Source: Pratylenchus scribneri | Taxonomy: Eukaryota; Nematoda; Chromadorea; Rhabditida; Pratylenchidae | DNA: 64,000 nt | Assembly (NCBI GenBank): GCA_030063045.1 | Contig: JAQSEB010000082.1 | Location: 3,224,001-3,288,000 of the forward strand | Reading direction: 5' to 3' | The notes under the pieces: generated by a model | Seen by the model: the letters and a program-made list of their open reading frames with translations, nothing else | What the model was told of the DNA's origin: nothing | Database searches by the model: none | Translations under genes and position numbers: made by a program | Shown here: positions 46,684 to 57,724 of the stretch, in pieces | Layout of the letters: every line of letters begins with the position of its first letter | Position numbering within the stretch: position 1 is the first letter of the stretch

Positions 46684-47696
46684 TGAATTTTGATTCTTCC
46701 CCTCAATCTTCGTCAAATTCCCAGCAGCAAATTTCAACCGAAAAATCGCCTTCAATAGATGCTCTCATTGACCGAATCCACACGTTGGCACGGGCAATGC
46801 ATGATTTAGGCCAATCCGTGAGCTTTTTTTAATATTAAATTAAAACAGAATATTTTAGTACAGCTATTTCAGTACCTGCACATTTCATTTGGCCATATCT
46901 CAAACAAGAAAGCAACCAATTTTGGAAGGCGAAATGCCATTTGGAAGCCAAAAATGTCCTCTAAAAAGTGGCTTTCCTAATTTTTTGAAAATTTAAAACA
47001 ATTTGTTAAATAAGCGAATTTTCCTCAAAATGTTCGAGTTCATTACACTCTATAAGAGATCTTTTAATAGTTGGATTGAATAAATTTAAAAAAAGGCAAA
47101 ATTATAGAGGAAACTTTGGGCTATCCAATGGTAAATAAAAGGTTTCCAAATTGGCTAATGCTCATTGATTTGATTTTTAAAAAAGAAAGATCTTTGAGTG
47201 TAATAGATCCGAACATTTTGAGGAAAAGCCGCTTATTTTATAAAATAATTTTAAATTTTTACAAAATTAGTATGGCCACTTTATAGAGGACATTTAGGGC
47301 TTTCCAATGACATATCGCCTTCCTAAATTGGTTGCTTCCTTTTTGAGCTATGGCCAAAAAACTGGCCTCGGTATTGAAATAGCGGTGCTGGGAATGCCCT
47401 AAAAATCTCATCATTCTAAATTAATGATTTTATAGGCCAATTCCCATGCCCAAGAAATTGCAACACGTGGCGAAGAAACTGTCGGAAAATTCGACTCCAA
47501 TTTTGGAGCAATCACCACCGGTGTGGAACGTATTTATGGGGCGGCCAATCATCGGGTGGAAGAAGTGCCAGTTGGCATGTTGATCGCATTTGGTTGTACC
47601 CTCGGCATCCTCTTGGTGTTGATGATGGCTTGGATTGGCGGAATTTTGGTGGAGAAATTTTTAAAGAGAATTTGGAGAAGGCGAGAGACCGAATAA
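46684..47696 (+). CDS. Small single-pass membrane protein with helical N-terminus, unrecognised
   Basis: Two exons (46684-46818 and 47437-47696, boundary good to about a codon) encode roughly 130 residues. A Ser/Gln-rich start leads to a predicted amphipathic helical region (IDRIHTLARAMHDLGQS, then EIATRGEETVGKF and GVERIYGAANHRVEE), one transmembrane helix (VGMLIAFGCTLGILLVLMMA) and a basic end (KRIWRRRETE). The layout of helix, membrane span and short basic tail resembles membrane-tethered adaptors, but I recognise no family. The intron is filled by a family A fold-back element. Confidence 0.65.
46885..47362. repeat. Family A fold-back element, copy 18 (long form)
   Basis: Fills the intron of the small membrane protein gene, with both arms clear and an enlarged centre. 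Confidence 0.85.
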
Positions 47697-48174
47697 ATTC
47701 ATATTTAATGTATTTAAATTTTTTTGGGAAATATTTAATTGCCAAAAAGATTATAACAGTTCAGTAGACCCCCAAACCTTATATCCAATCGATTTTCTCA
47801 TCAACAAAACCATCATTTATGTTTTGGCTTTGGTTTAACCAAACCTAATTTAGTTTTGAACCAATAAACCAAAATATGGTTTAAACCGTTTAATACCCTT
47901 TAATTGTTGACCAAACTAAAATTGGTTTAAACCATTCAATGTGTCTTCTTGACCAGCTCTATCCAATTTTGGGTATATTGTTTTGTGAAATGTATTGGAT
48001 AAACCCTACTTCTTAAAACCATTATAATTATTTTTGTCCTTAATTCTTATTTTGTATCATAATCATAATCTATCAATTTCAACATTCATTTATCACAAAT
48101 ATATTCACAAATCATTTAAAAAACATTATATAAATTATGACAAAAAAATTCCCCAAATTCATCAAGTTTTATCA
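47697..48174. other. Convergent 3' intergenic region with a family C element
   Basis: It separates the 3' ends of the small membrane protein gene (+) and delta-COP (-). Most of it is one family C copy; the rest is AT-rich 3' flank. Confidence 0.6.
47758..48022 (+). mobile_element. Family C element, copy 12 (about 1 unit, internally deleted)
   Basis: Between two convergent gene ends. The unit array is shortened, so the flank follows directly after the start of a second unit. Confidence 0.8.
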
Positions 48175-51100
48175 TTAAACAATTTCATATTTTTCCGTGC
48201 TCATCGATTGGTCCGCCGTGAATTCCACCTCCTCGCCACTTTGCATTTTCTCCACACTTGACACCTAAAATTAAATATTTAAAATGAGAATACAAAAATT
48301 TTGAGTTTTTACCGTAATTTTGCAACATGGCTCGGCGGATGAGAACCGGACTTGGACCGGGAAGAAATGATCGGAATGACCATTTGGGGTGGTGAATTCC
48401 AGCGTACCATTTCGGGTACTTTTGTCAATCAAAGGCAGTGTCCACAGCAATTGGGCCTTGGATCGTTGGAATTCGTAGGAGCCCTCGCATTCCGAAATGA
48501 TTGGTGCGGTGGCCGGCCTTAAAACGTGGGAATAATTTTAAGATTTTTAAGATTTGGATTTGATTATCTTAAAATTTTTTGATATTAAATGTAAAGACTT
48601 ACGGCAATGGAATTGTGATTTGCACATTTCGAAGTTGCAAATCCTCTCGTTGAAGAGTGTATTCAATGTTCACAACGCAGCCATCCGACGACTCATTGGG
48701 CCAACAATTCACTGAAAAATATTTCATAATTGGATGCGAAAAATATTTAAGGGGTTATCCTACACATTCACAAACCATATACCCAAAATTGGATAGAGCT
48801 GTCAAAACGCATTGAATAGTATATAATTTGGTTATGGTTTGGTCAACAATTAAAGGGTATTAAACGGTTTAAACCAATTTTGGTTTAATGGTTCAAAACT
48901 AAGTTTAAAATTGGTTAAACCCAAAGCCAACATAATTTACATGATGTGTTTTGACGAGATCTATTGAATGAATTTATGATTTTGGTGGTCTAATACTAAT
49001 TTCTGAACCATATTTCCCAATTTTATTTAATTTTTTCAACTTACATGTCAAAGGCAAAGTGTCCTCATCCGGCAATTGGACGCTCCATTTCAGTACGCCA
49101 ACATCCACTCCAACCGGATACGGTTTTTGTTCGGATTTGAGACGGAGAAGGGAATTGGATTGCCATGCCTGCTTGTCCAAATTTGGATGGACCTTTAAAA
49201 ATATGAAAGGAATTATTATTGTGGAGTTTTTTATAATGTACGTATAAAAATGCATAAAAACGCCTACCAAACTCGAAAAACATACTCCCTTGATAGGTTT
49301 GAACCCGAGATTTAAATTTTTAATGTCAGGGGCGAGGCGCCTCCACTGGGTCGTAAATTTTCAAAAAAAATTTTTCAAATAGAAATTTATTCTAGAATTT
49401 TTAAAAATGCTCAATAAGCCAAAAAAAATATTTGCCGCTGAACGGATTCGAACCCGTATTCTAAAATTCGCAAAACGAAAGGTTTCCCCACTAGACCATA
49501 AAATATTAACGAAATTTATTGATAGAATCTTCTTTAAAAAATTAATATTTTAGCTTGGTTTTTAGGGTGCAAAAGCTTAAATTTTAATAAAAAAAAAAAA
49601 GCTTAAATTTTAATAAAAAATTTAGGTTGTGGCTTTTTGGAAGACCTGAATTTGTGCCCCTTTTTGGCCTTGGGAAAGATCGCGTTCACGGTAGCCGGGC
49701 ATTTGACGAATGTTGTTTTGAATTCGAATGGCCACTGTGTTGTATTGAGGGTCGGAAATGCACAGGGAAATGGAGCCTTGAATCTTTAAAATTTAATTTT
49801 AATTATTTTAATTAAGTGTAATCGAGTTTTTTGCTTTCTTTGGTTAAAATTTAAGGTTTTTTATCCAAAATTAAGGTTTTTCATTTTTTGGTCAAAACTT
49901 TAGAGGTTTTTCTGGCCAAAATTTCATTTTTTTCTTTATCAAAACTTCAGGTTTTTTAATCCAAATTTTCAGATTTTAGTTTTTTTAGCCTAAATTTACA
50001 TTTTTTTTTGTTTCTTTTTTGTCAAAAATTTTGGTTTTTTCGTTTCTTTAGTCGAAATTTTCTTCCTTTTTTTCCTTCAACCAAAATTTCAGGATTTGTT
50101 TTTCCTCTAAAAAAATTCTTCTACCATTAAAAATTATTTTAATTTTAAAATATTCAATTAATTTACAAAATCCAAATTTAAAAATGGTAAAAATAAAACC
50201 TCAGCCGAATTGAGTGCTCCGCCACGCGAAAGGACGGCATTCAATTTCTCCAAACATTTGAAATGGACCGGTCCACTTTTGGCGTCCACATTTCCAGCAG
50301 CTGCTGGTTGGGCGGCATTTGAAGTCGAAATGGATTCCTTTTTTTCACATTATTTGGAATAAATTTTCAAATTTGATTAAAAAAACCTTTTCAATGGGAA
50401 CTCGTTCGCCCTCTGTGCGTAATTGTTGCAAAAATGCATCCTCATTTGCCGTTGATTTGGCGCCCAATTTCAATGCTTTTCCGCCTCCAGCCGGTTGTGC
50501 GGCCGTCGACTTTTTCAGCCCGCCAAAAAGTCCATTGCCACTGCCACCGCTGCCAAAAGCGGCCGATGCTGAATCCTTGATGGCCGATGTCAATTCGGCA
50601 CGGGCCTGGGCCGAACTGATCCCAGTAGCCGAGGCGGCTGAACCTGTAAAATTTTGGCTAATTAATTTATTCAAAAATGGAGATGTTATTTAATTTGCTG
50701 AAAAGAGTTAAAGCCAATAATGGTTTAAAGAGGGTTTGACCTACATTCCCAAACCATATATCCAAAATTGAATAGTGCTGGTCAAGAAGCATTGAATGGT
50801 ATATAAATTTTCTGGGTTTGGTCAATAATTAAAGAGTATTAAACGGTTTAAACCAATTTTGGTTTAAAAGTTCAAAACTAAGTTAGAATTGGTTGAATCC
50901 AAAGCAAAAATATAATCAAATGATGTGTCTTGACCAGATCTATCGATTGGATTTGGATATGCTGTATGCTATAAGACTAGGGATGAACCGCTGAACCACT
51001 ACAATATTTTCGAAAATATTTTATTGATTTAATCAAAAAGAAACCTCCAATCCCAGTCTTCAGGTGTTTCTTCAATTTCTCCTGTCGTTTAATTTCCTTT

Positions 51101-52025
51101 TCCTTCTCCTTCATCAAAGAGGATGCAGCTTTTTGTTGTGCCTAAAATTTAAAAAATTGATTAAAAAACCTTCCCAAAAAAACCCACAATTTGCATTTGA
51201 TTAAAAACGCGTTCCTCGTGCGAATCCATTTCGGTGAATGTTCGAATTTGGGCCAAATTCACTGATTCCCGATAGCCAAGGGCAACAATTTCGTCGAAGG
51301 CAAAGATCAAATCGAAAGCTTTGGCCGTGATTTCAGCCTCCTCATTCGTGCGACAATATTCGGGAATCTATGATGGAAAGAATTTATTGATTTGAAAAAT
51401 ATCGGTTTTTTGTAATTTTTTTTTTTAAATTTAGGATAAACCGAGACCTTAAGTTTAGGGTAAATCGAGAACTTAAGTTTAGATTAAATTGGGATCTTAA
51501 GTTTCGGACAAACCAAGACCTTAAATTTAAGTTAAATCAAGACCTAAGTTTAGGATAAACCAAAACTATAAGTTAGGTTAAATTGCGACCTCAAGTTTAT
51601 GTTAAACGGAGAACTGTTTAAGATAACTTGAAACCTTGAATAAATTCAAAACTAACCACTCGAGCGAATAGACGCAAGGTTTCCAAATCCTCGAGAATAT
51701 TTGATGCTTTTGTGGTCACCAAAACCATGTAAATATTGTCCAGTGGTTGATAAACATATCGAACACTGTCCGTCTCCACAAAAGTGTGCTGGCGTTGACC
51801 TTATAAAGCATAGAATATTGATTTGTATATATTTCGCCCATTTACTTTTGTCGGATGTGACCAGTTTTGGGAATGCGTCCAGCAGACCCTCAAGTCGAGC
51901 ACGCGTCATGTCGGCAACATATTGGCGCGTCACAAGTGCTGAATAAAATCATATAAAATTGGTAATTGTTTAAAAGAAAAACCTTTGCCGGATTTTGTGA
52001 AAACTGAAGCAGCAATCAGCACCAT
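48175..52025 (-). CDS. copd-1: Coatomer subunit delta (delta-COP)
   Basis: COPI coat subunit acting at Golgi membranes in retrograde Golgi-to-ER transport. Twelve in-phase exons: 52025-51983, 51938-51846, 51799-51657, 51367-51188, 51141-51045, 50643-50387, 50337-50200, 49783-49646, 49192-49045, 48711-48603, 48517-48313, 48264-48175; 546 residues. The N-terminal longin-like domain begins [20 protein letters not shown] and includes [20 protein letters not shown] and [16 protein letters not shown] Lys/Glu/Gln-rich helical linker follows, then a low-complexity Ser/Ala/Gly part, and the mu-homology domain with [27 protein letters not shown] and [10 protein letters not shown]. The length is slightly above the usual ~510 because of the linker. 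Two introns (48712-49044, 50644-51044) contain family C elements. Confidence 0.96.
48748..49000 (-). mobile_element. Family C element, copy 13 (1 unit)
   Basis: Fills the delta-COP intron 49044-48712 apart from about 40 bp on each side. Confidence 0.88.
49283..49365 (-). repeat. tRNA-derived (SINE-like) element, copy 5
   Basis: On the minus strand, a CCCAGTGGAGGCGCC A-box side and ATCTCGGGTTCAAACC B-box, in a delta-COP intron. Confidence 0.65.
49425..49505 (-). repeat. tRNA-derived (SINE-like) element, copy 6
   Basis: On the minus strand, TGGTCTAGTGGGG and GGGTTCGAATCC: the best A-box and B-box pair in the window after copy 1. Same intron as copy 5. Confidence 0.7.
49840..50110. repeat. Degenerate T-rich tandem repeat in a delta-COP intron
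   Basis: Irregular repeats of about 30 bp built on CAAAATTTCAGGTTTTT-like units. Confidence 0.5.
50719..51002 (-). mobile_element. Family C element, copy 14 (1 unit)
   Basis: In the delta-COP intron 51044-50644, with both ends recognisable. Confidence 0.86.
51421..51640. repeat. 24-bp minisatellite in a delta-COP intron
   Basis: At least six units of 24 bp with the core GAGACCTTAAGTTTAGG, accumulating substitutions toward the right. Confidence 0.8.
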
Positions 52026-52517
52026 TTATTCGGATTTTTTGTTCTATTTTAGTTTTTTAGCTTAAAAAGTTCAAAATAAAGTCAAAGTTATTTAAAGAGA
52101 AATATATCTAAAAAATCAAATAGAACTAGGGATTAAATATTCCTATTTACTTGGTTTCCAAATTCATAAAATCTATTAATATTTCTCCAAAAAAGGCAAC
52201 AAATTAATTAGGAAAGGAATATCGTGACGTGGATTTAGGTTTAGGTGGAAAGGACGAATAAGCTCCACTTCCATTCCAAATCAGTGAACGGCGACTATTA
52301 TACCAAATGTCCGCAATTTTGGCGGTGCAAATAATAAATTGAAAATATATTATTCTTATTAATTATAATGAAAGAAATAAAGAATTCAATGTCATTTTAT
52401 TTATCCGTAATAATTTAATAATGAGGGAAAAGAATAACATAACAATACAAACAATCAATAATTTTAATCTCTGCCAATAATTTTGCACAAATATTTCCAT
52501 CTCATTTAGGTTTTCAA
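52026..52517. other. Intergenic region between delta-COP and MATH-BTB genes
   Basis: AT-rich sequence with no recognisable repeat or exon. It should hold the delta-COP promoter and the MATH-BTB 3' UTR. Confidence 0.6.
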
Positions 52518-53801
52518 TTAATCATCGTTCATCGATTTCAAAGTTGCTTCCTTAAAAAATCAATTATTATGAATTTGGAATATGTTTTGACTAACCTTCA
52601 ACTCCTGAAGACCCAATTGTTCGGCCTCGTCAAGCAATTCAGGCAACCCAATTTTAGGAAAGTTGCGTTGTTCAAGCAGAGAGATCAAATATTTCTCGCT
52701 ATAATCCGCCATCATTGGAATATCGTATTTGACACTGAGTTTGAGTATTTTCATGACCATTCTGTCTGAAAATTGTGAATATTATTATCATTATTTTACC
52801 GATTGCAAACCGTTTAAATCCTTCGAATTTGGCGGGTCTTGGACCATTGAATTAGTGAACATTCCGGAAGCATGCACCATCCATCCCATCGCCATTGAAG
52901 CGTAAATCATTGTGGAAAATGCATGAATATCAAAGCCAGCATCCTCGTGGATTGTGAATGAATCAATTGCATCCATGGTGCGGCGTTCTGAACAATTGCC
53001 AAAAAATAAATTTTGAAAATAAGTCGAAATTGAGGCCAATGCCTAAATTTTCAATTTACGGTTTTGAAATTTTATTTTAGTAATTTACATGTTTGTTCAC
53101 TGCGATGACTTTTTCCACATTCCGTTGTTCATTTCCTTCTTGACTAGCATAAATGAATCTCAAATCAGTGTCCAATGCCATCATCCTAAATTCAAATCAA
53201 TATCAATTAATTCAATTAAATTAAAGCTATTATGAACATTAACCTATGTTTGGAATTGCTGCGAAGAACGTTGAGTTCAACCTCCAAAATTGCATCTTCA
53301 TCTTCTACGCTGTTCCAATTGGAAAAAACTTTGCTCAGTTCAAAAACATTGCCATTATGGAACATGCATCCATTTCTCCGAATTCGATGTGAATGCCCAA
53401 CCACATCTATGCTTTTAATGAAAATGTTGACTTCGGCCATCCAAAGTTTATCCTTGCATTCTTCATTGCAGGTTATGAACAGATCGAACTTAGGTATTCC
53501 ATTCACTTGGTTCCGTTCGAGTTTAAGGTACCTAAATTTTGAAAATTTTCAAGCTATAATGTAAAAAACAGACCAGTTGAACCCGCCAATGTTTATGCTA
53601 TCTTTCCATTCGAACGTAGGTATTCCATTCGCTTGATTCCGATCGAGTTTAAGGCACCTAAATTTTGAAAATTTTCAAGCTATAATGTAAAAAAACAGAC
53701 CAGTAGAACCCGCCAATGTTTATGCTTTCTTTCAATTCATCACTTGCGGCATTAATGGTGTGCAAAAATGTGTCAGATTGTTTATTATTTATATCGGCCA
53801 T
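52518..53801 (-). CDS. MATH-BTB domain protein with a tandemly duplicated exon
   Basis: Predicted substrate adaptor of Cullin-3 ubiquitin ligases (nematode BATH type). Exons: 53801-53701, 53657-53574, 53531-53244, 53185-53089, 53042-52811, 52765-52596, 52550-52518; 334 residues, all in phase. The MATH part includes SINIGGFYW, YLKLERNQVNGIPKFDLFI and WMAEVNIFIKSIDV. The BTB part is recognisable from DLRFIYASQEGNE through SISTYFQNLFFGN to the helical end DIPMMADYSEKYLISLLEQ and LPELLDEAEQLGL; its N-terminal strand region looks shortened compared with typical BTB domains. Exon 2 (84 nt, frame-neutral) repeats the end of exon 1 and the start of exon 3 almost word for word, so the full-length form contains a doubled MATH strand segment. 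Skipping it gives a normal MATH sequence. Confidence 0.8.
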
Positions 53802-54581
53802 AGTATTTATACTTTCTATCTATAAGTTGTAGGAAATGTTTGAATTTTATAAATAAATTAAAGCCAATTCGTAGAAACATTTTTGCTTTTGCGAATGCGA
53901 ATGATAATGTTATTAATATTTATTTCCCAGTTTAATATAGATTATTCGCTGATTGATATGATGATAGTAGACTAATAATAGGGGAAACGGAAAACCCATT
54001 AATAAATCAATCAATACAATTATATTTACATAGCATAGAGGATAGGATAGAGCATAGATGGATGATTTCCCAATATCGTACATATATTTGAGACATTTTA
54101 TCCAAACAGGTTTAATAAAGATTGTTTTTATTTACAGGGATAGGCGATAGGATTAAACCAAAAAACCAATAATGATTTCAGATTTTGATTTAGCCAGTTG
54201 AAAAACCCCGAAAACTAGTTTCAAAACCTAAATTTATAAAAGAAATCTAGGAAAAACATCGTTTGATTGAAATGTTTTGAAACTTTTTCGATGAAACTGG
54301 AAATTCGCAAACACCGAAAAACCAAATCAATTAAATGTAATTAAAATCAGAGATTAAATCATTTAAAGTTTCGATTAATTTTGCTTCCAAAAATTCAATA
54401 AATATCCAAAGAAGACCACATTAAACATAAATATTAACTTGGTAATCAACTAATCATCAATCATTTAATTTTTATCAAACGTTTTTAGAAAAAGAAAAAG
54501 ATTAAATAGGAATTATGACGTGGAAATTATAAAAAATTAAATAAAAATTCATCCATTCATCTCCACATCCATTCCACGAAA
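53802..54581. other. Intergenic region between MATH-BTB and FKBP genes
   Basis: AT-rich sequence containing a diverged family E copy at about 54140-54290. No exon seen; it should hold the MATH-BTB promoter and the FKBP 3' UTR. Confidence 0.55.
54140..54295. repeat. Family E, diverged single arm
   Basis: Contains AACCAAAAAACCAATAATG and a following GAAAAACCCCGAAAAC block similar to the family E arm. Confidence 0.6.
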
Positions 54582-56314
54582 TCAGAGTTCATCACTTCGC
54601 TTAATCAGTTTGTGGAGTTCAATGTCAAAATGGAGTTCGGCTCCGCCAGGGATTTCATCTCGTCCATTTTCTCCGTAACCTGAAAACAAAAATATTTCAT
54701 GCCAATATTTTAATGAAAAAACTGACCCAAACTGGCAGGAATGATCACTTTTCGGCGTTCTCCCTCGCACATTCCGGTCATCGCGCGATCCATCCCAACA
54801 ATAACTTCGCCCTTGCCCAACTTGAAAATGAATGGAGTGCCTCGGGAATGGGATGAGTCGATGAATTTGCCGTCAGCAAGATGCAGGGTATAGTGTTGAT
54901 GAATGGTGTCACCGACAGAGGATCGACGGCATTTGTCTTCGGCAATTTTATGGGTGACCTGGAATTGAAATTCCTAACTCACTTTTATGATTATAATTCT
55001 AATTATAGTATTTCATCTAGAAATGTATGTTTAATAATTCTGAAAAAAAATTCCCTGTGGGATTCAAACCTTTGGCCCAAATTTTTGAAAAAAGAAGTCT
55101 TATTAAAAAAATTTTAAAAAAACCTAGCAGCCTAGACCTAACCCTGATCTAGGCTTAAATTATTTGTGCCATTTTTTTTTTGGTTCTTCACCTCAATTTC
55201 GAGCCCATCCTCTTCACGCCATTTTGCCCCCGGCACTGGCCGGAACAAATCTTTCAGCTGGACCACATAATAGAGTACTTGATCCTTTTTGATGCCATCT
55301 CTGAATATTTTTGGCATATAATTCGTAAAAACAATTTTTATTGCTACCTTTCTCGGCCAGCATCGCCGAAGCCCAGCTTTCCGGGAATAACCACTTTTCG
55401 CTTTTCTCCAATGCACATTCCCGTCATGGCTCGGTCCATTCCATCAATGACTTGTCCGGCGCCCAATTTGAATTTGTATCTGAAGAAAAGAAAAATGGAG
55501 AAAAGATTCTTTTGCTAAATTGCCAAAAGCTTATAACTTTTTAATGCTTTATCATCCTAAACCCGTAAACGGTAAATCCTATGTCCAATTGATGGGGCAC
55601 ATCAAAACGTATTAATTAATTACATTTTGGCTTGAGTTTTAACCAATTTTAAATTAGTTTTGAACCATTGAACCAAAATAGGTTTAAACCGTTTAATGCC
55701 CTTTAATTGTTGACCAAACCAAAATAGGTTTAAACCGTTTAATACCCCCAAACCAATTCACAAATTATAAACCATTCAATGCGTCTTCTTGACCAGCTCT
55801 ATCCAATTTTGGATATTTGGTTTGGAAGTGCAGGATAAGCCCTTAAACATTATAATTATTTGGCCTTAAATACTACCCGTTTTAATCATTTTAATGTGAA
55901 AATTTTAATTCCACTTCCATTCCATCCATCATTGATGTCGCGGACCTACGGTTTTTTATTGAAGTTGGAGCCGATTTCTTTGCCATCAGAATCCGACAAT
56001 TTGTAGAATTGTTCCACAATGTCGCCGGGCTCACTTCGGATTAAACATTTCTCCTTGGAGATTGGACGAATTATTTTTATGTCCAATCCATCGTCATCCT
56101 AATAGGAAATAATAATTATTTTTGCAAATTTTTTTACCGTCCAATGCAAATTTTGCCCTTCGAATTCATTGCTGTCATTCGCCTTTTTCTGCTGTTCCTT
56201 TGGCAAATCCTTTTTCTTTGCATCTGCGGCCGAAACCGTAATGTCGTTGAGGAAAATACAAACAAACCCTAAGGAAAGGAAAAATTGGGAGGACAAATTC
56301 ATCATTTTACCCAT
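54582..56314 (-). CDS. ER-resident FKBP peptidyl-prolyl isomerase with two FKBP domains
   Basis: Secretory-pathway prolyl isomerase, expected in the ER lumen assisting collagen and other protein folding. Exons: 56314-56138, 56098-55950, 55479-55348, 55300-55192, 54958-54727, 54679-54582; 298 residues, in phase. A signal peptide ([20 protein letters not shown]) precedes a short charged linker. FKBP domain 1 (about 70-170) shows [20 protein letters not shown] and [14 protein letters not shown]. Domain 2 (about 188-290) shows [40 protein letters not shown] and [12 protein letters not shown]. The protein ends KRSDEL, a plausible KDEL-like retrieval signal. Nematode FKB-3/4/5-type proteins have this two-domain plan. 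Domain 2 keeps the full active-site set; domain 1 lacks the YG after LGFGD. Intron 2 carries a family C element. Confidence 0.93.
55035..55140 (-). repeat. tRNA-derived (SINE-like) element, copy 7 (degenerate)
   Basis: On the minus strand, AAAGGTTTGAATCCCACAGG resembles a B-box; a TAGGTCTAGGCTGCTAGG A-box side is weaker. In an FKBP intron. Confidence 0.45.
55545..55862 (+). mobile_element. Family C element, copy 15 (about 2 units)
   Basis: In the FKBP intron 55949-55480. The second unit is shortened. Confidence 0.86.
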
Positions 56315-57355
56315 TTTTCTTTAAAAATATTTTCTGAATTAATTGGAGCATTTTCCCTTTATAAATTATAATTTGGGGACGTGTAATTGAGCGTTGCGCA
56401 TAAAAGGAATAAAGTGACGTTTCATTGTTTGCATTTTAACGAGTTATAAAACTCAGAGCAATAAATAAACCGTTGATGCAATCTAGATATCATTAGAGAG
56501 AACTAATCGAGCTCAGTCAATTTAAATTATATAAAAGGCTTTTTGAATAGGTAATTAAGTTTTTATTGAACTATAGTTAGAAAAGTGAATGAAAAAACCT
56601 GAATTTTCCTTGTTTAAAAGCTTGAAATTATGCAAATCCTGGAGCTCGAACACCCCTCATATCAAAGCTCTATCCAATGATACCAAGAATGAATTCATCA
56701 AAGATCAAACGGTTTCTTTTTGAGCTATGATTTGCAAAATTGGCAGGCGCTAACACGTCCCAAACAGTGCAGTGCGCATTAAAGGAATGCTGACGAGATT
56801 AATTTAGGAAGGAGCAACTTTTGGGTAGGTTTCTTTCATCCCCGCAAATAAAAATCGATCGACGAATGTGAAACAAGAAATAACCATCGCCCTTTTCCCC
56901 CAAGGCGATTGGCTTTTTAGTTGGATTTTAGTAAGAAGAAAAGGAGAATTATAGATGGAGGCTCATTCGTTCTATCGGGGAGAGGGGTTGTGGGGTAGAA
57001 GCGGATAAATGTATATGGAAATAGTCATCCGCCGCCGATGGATGGCCGATTTTGGGCGCCAGAGGACCGATTTGGACATTTGGGTGCACGGACAATTGTG
57101 TTTTGGGCGCCAACGAACAATTGGGAGCCGAATTATAAATTCCACTATTATTCTATTAGAAGCCCATTTTGAAAACCACCCTAGAAGGTCTCTTAACTGC
57201 TTAACCCTGAATAAGAACAAGGACTTATAAAGAAGGAATATGGTAAGTGAGATTAAGGCCTTAGGGTCAACTTAGGGCCCGGAAGCCGGAACATATTGAA
57301 ACGAATGGGAAGTCAAAAACATTACATTATTCCATAGCAAAAAATAATAGAAATT
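56315..57355. other. Intergenic region with scattered copies of a neighbouring locus
   Basis: It holds the FKBP promoter side. At 56897-56929 there is a 33-bp exact copy of 57418-57450, and 57045-57125 contains short inverted look-alikes of 57360-57400 (GGACATTTGGG, CAATTG, GGCGCC). No intact gene seen. Confidence 0.45.
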
Positions 57356-57724
57356 CTATTTTAATATGGCGCCCAATTGTTCAGCGCCCAAATGTCCGCG
57401 GGTGGACTCGCCATCATCCCCCAAGGCGATTGGCTTTTTAGTTGGATTTTGGGAGATGAGGAAGAAGAAGTGGAAGAATGGGAGGGGACATTCACCACTA
57501 TATTCGTAAGGTGGTTGTGGGGGAAAAGCGGAGCCCCAAGGCTCATCTTCGTCTTCATCTTTAGTCAATCTCCAAATGTGCATCTGCTGTTGTTGGAATG
57601 AATATAAGGGATCTTTGGCGATTGGAAGCTGCGAAAATGGACGGGTAACTGTGACCGCCCAATTCTTCGCCGGTCGCAGTTGTTCCTTACCACAGACCAG
57701 CACAAAACAGAGGAAAGGGGCCAA
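57356..57724 (-). CDS. Unrecognised coding-like stretch (exon or gene remnant)
   Basis: An open frame of about 120 codons with good codon texture but no clear ATG at its beginning; the sequence before it offers an AG acceptor (GTAAG at about 57676). The readable product includes QLRPAKNWAVTVTRPFSQLP, SFQQQQMHIWRLTKDEDEDE and FPPQPPYEYSGECP. A second frame is open over the last 195 nt, and a GT donor after YEYS would switch into it, so the 3' structure is uncertain. It lies just downstream of the ZFC3H1-like stop codon on the same strand. It may be a small gene, an alternative last exon, or a remnant; pieces of it recur at 56897-57125. Confidence 0.35.
   Translation of the reverse strand: MAPFLCFVLVCGKEQLRPAKNWAVTVTRPFSQLPIAKDPLYSFQQQQMHIWRLTKDEDEDEPWGSAFPPQPPYEYSGECPLPFFHFFFLISQNPTKKPIALGDDGESTRGHLGAEQLGAILK

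Noticed and set aside
49425..49505. Functional tRNA gene
   Set aside because: A- and B-box motifs are good, but the acceptor and anticodon stems do not form properly; better explained as a tRNA-derived repeat.
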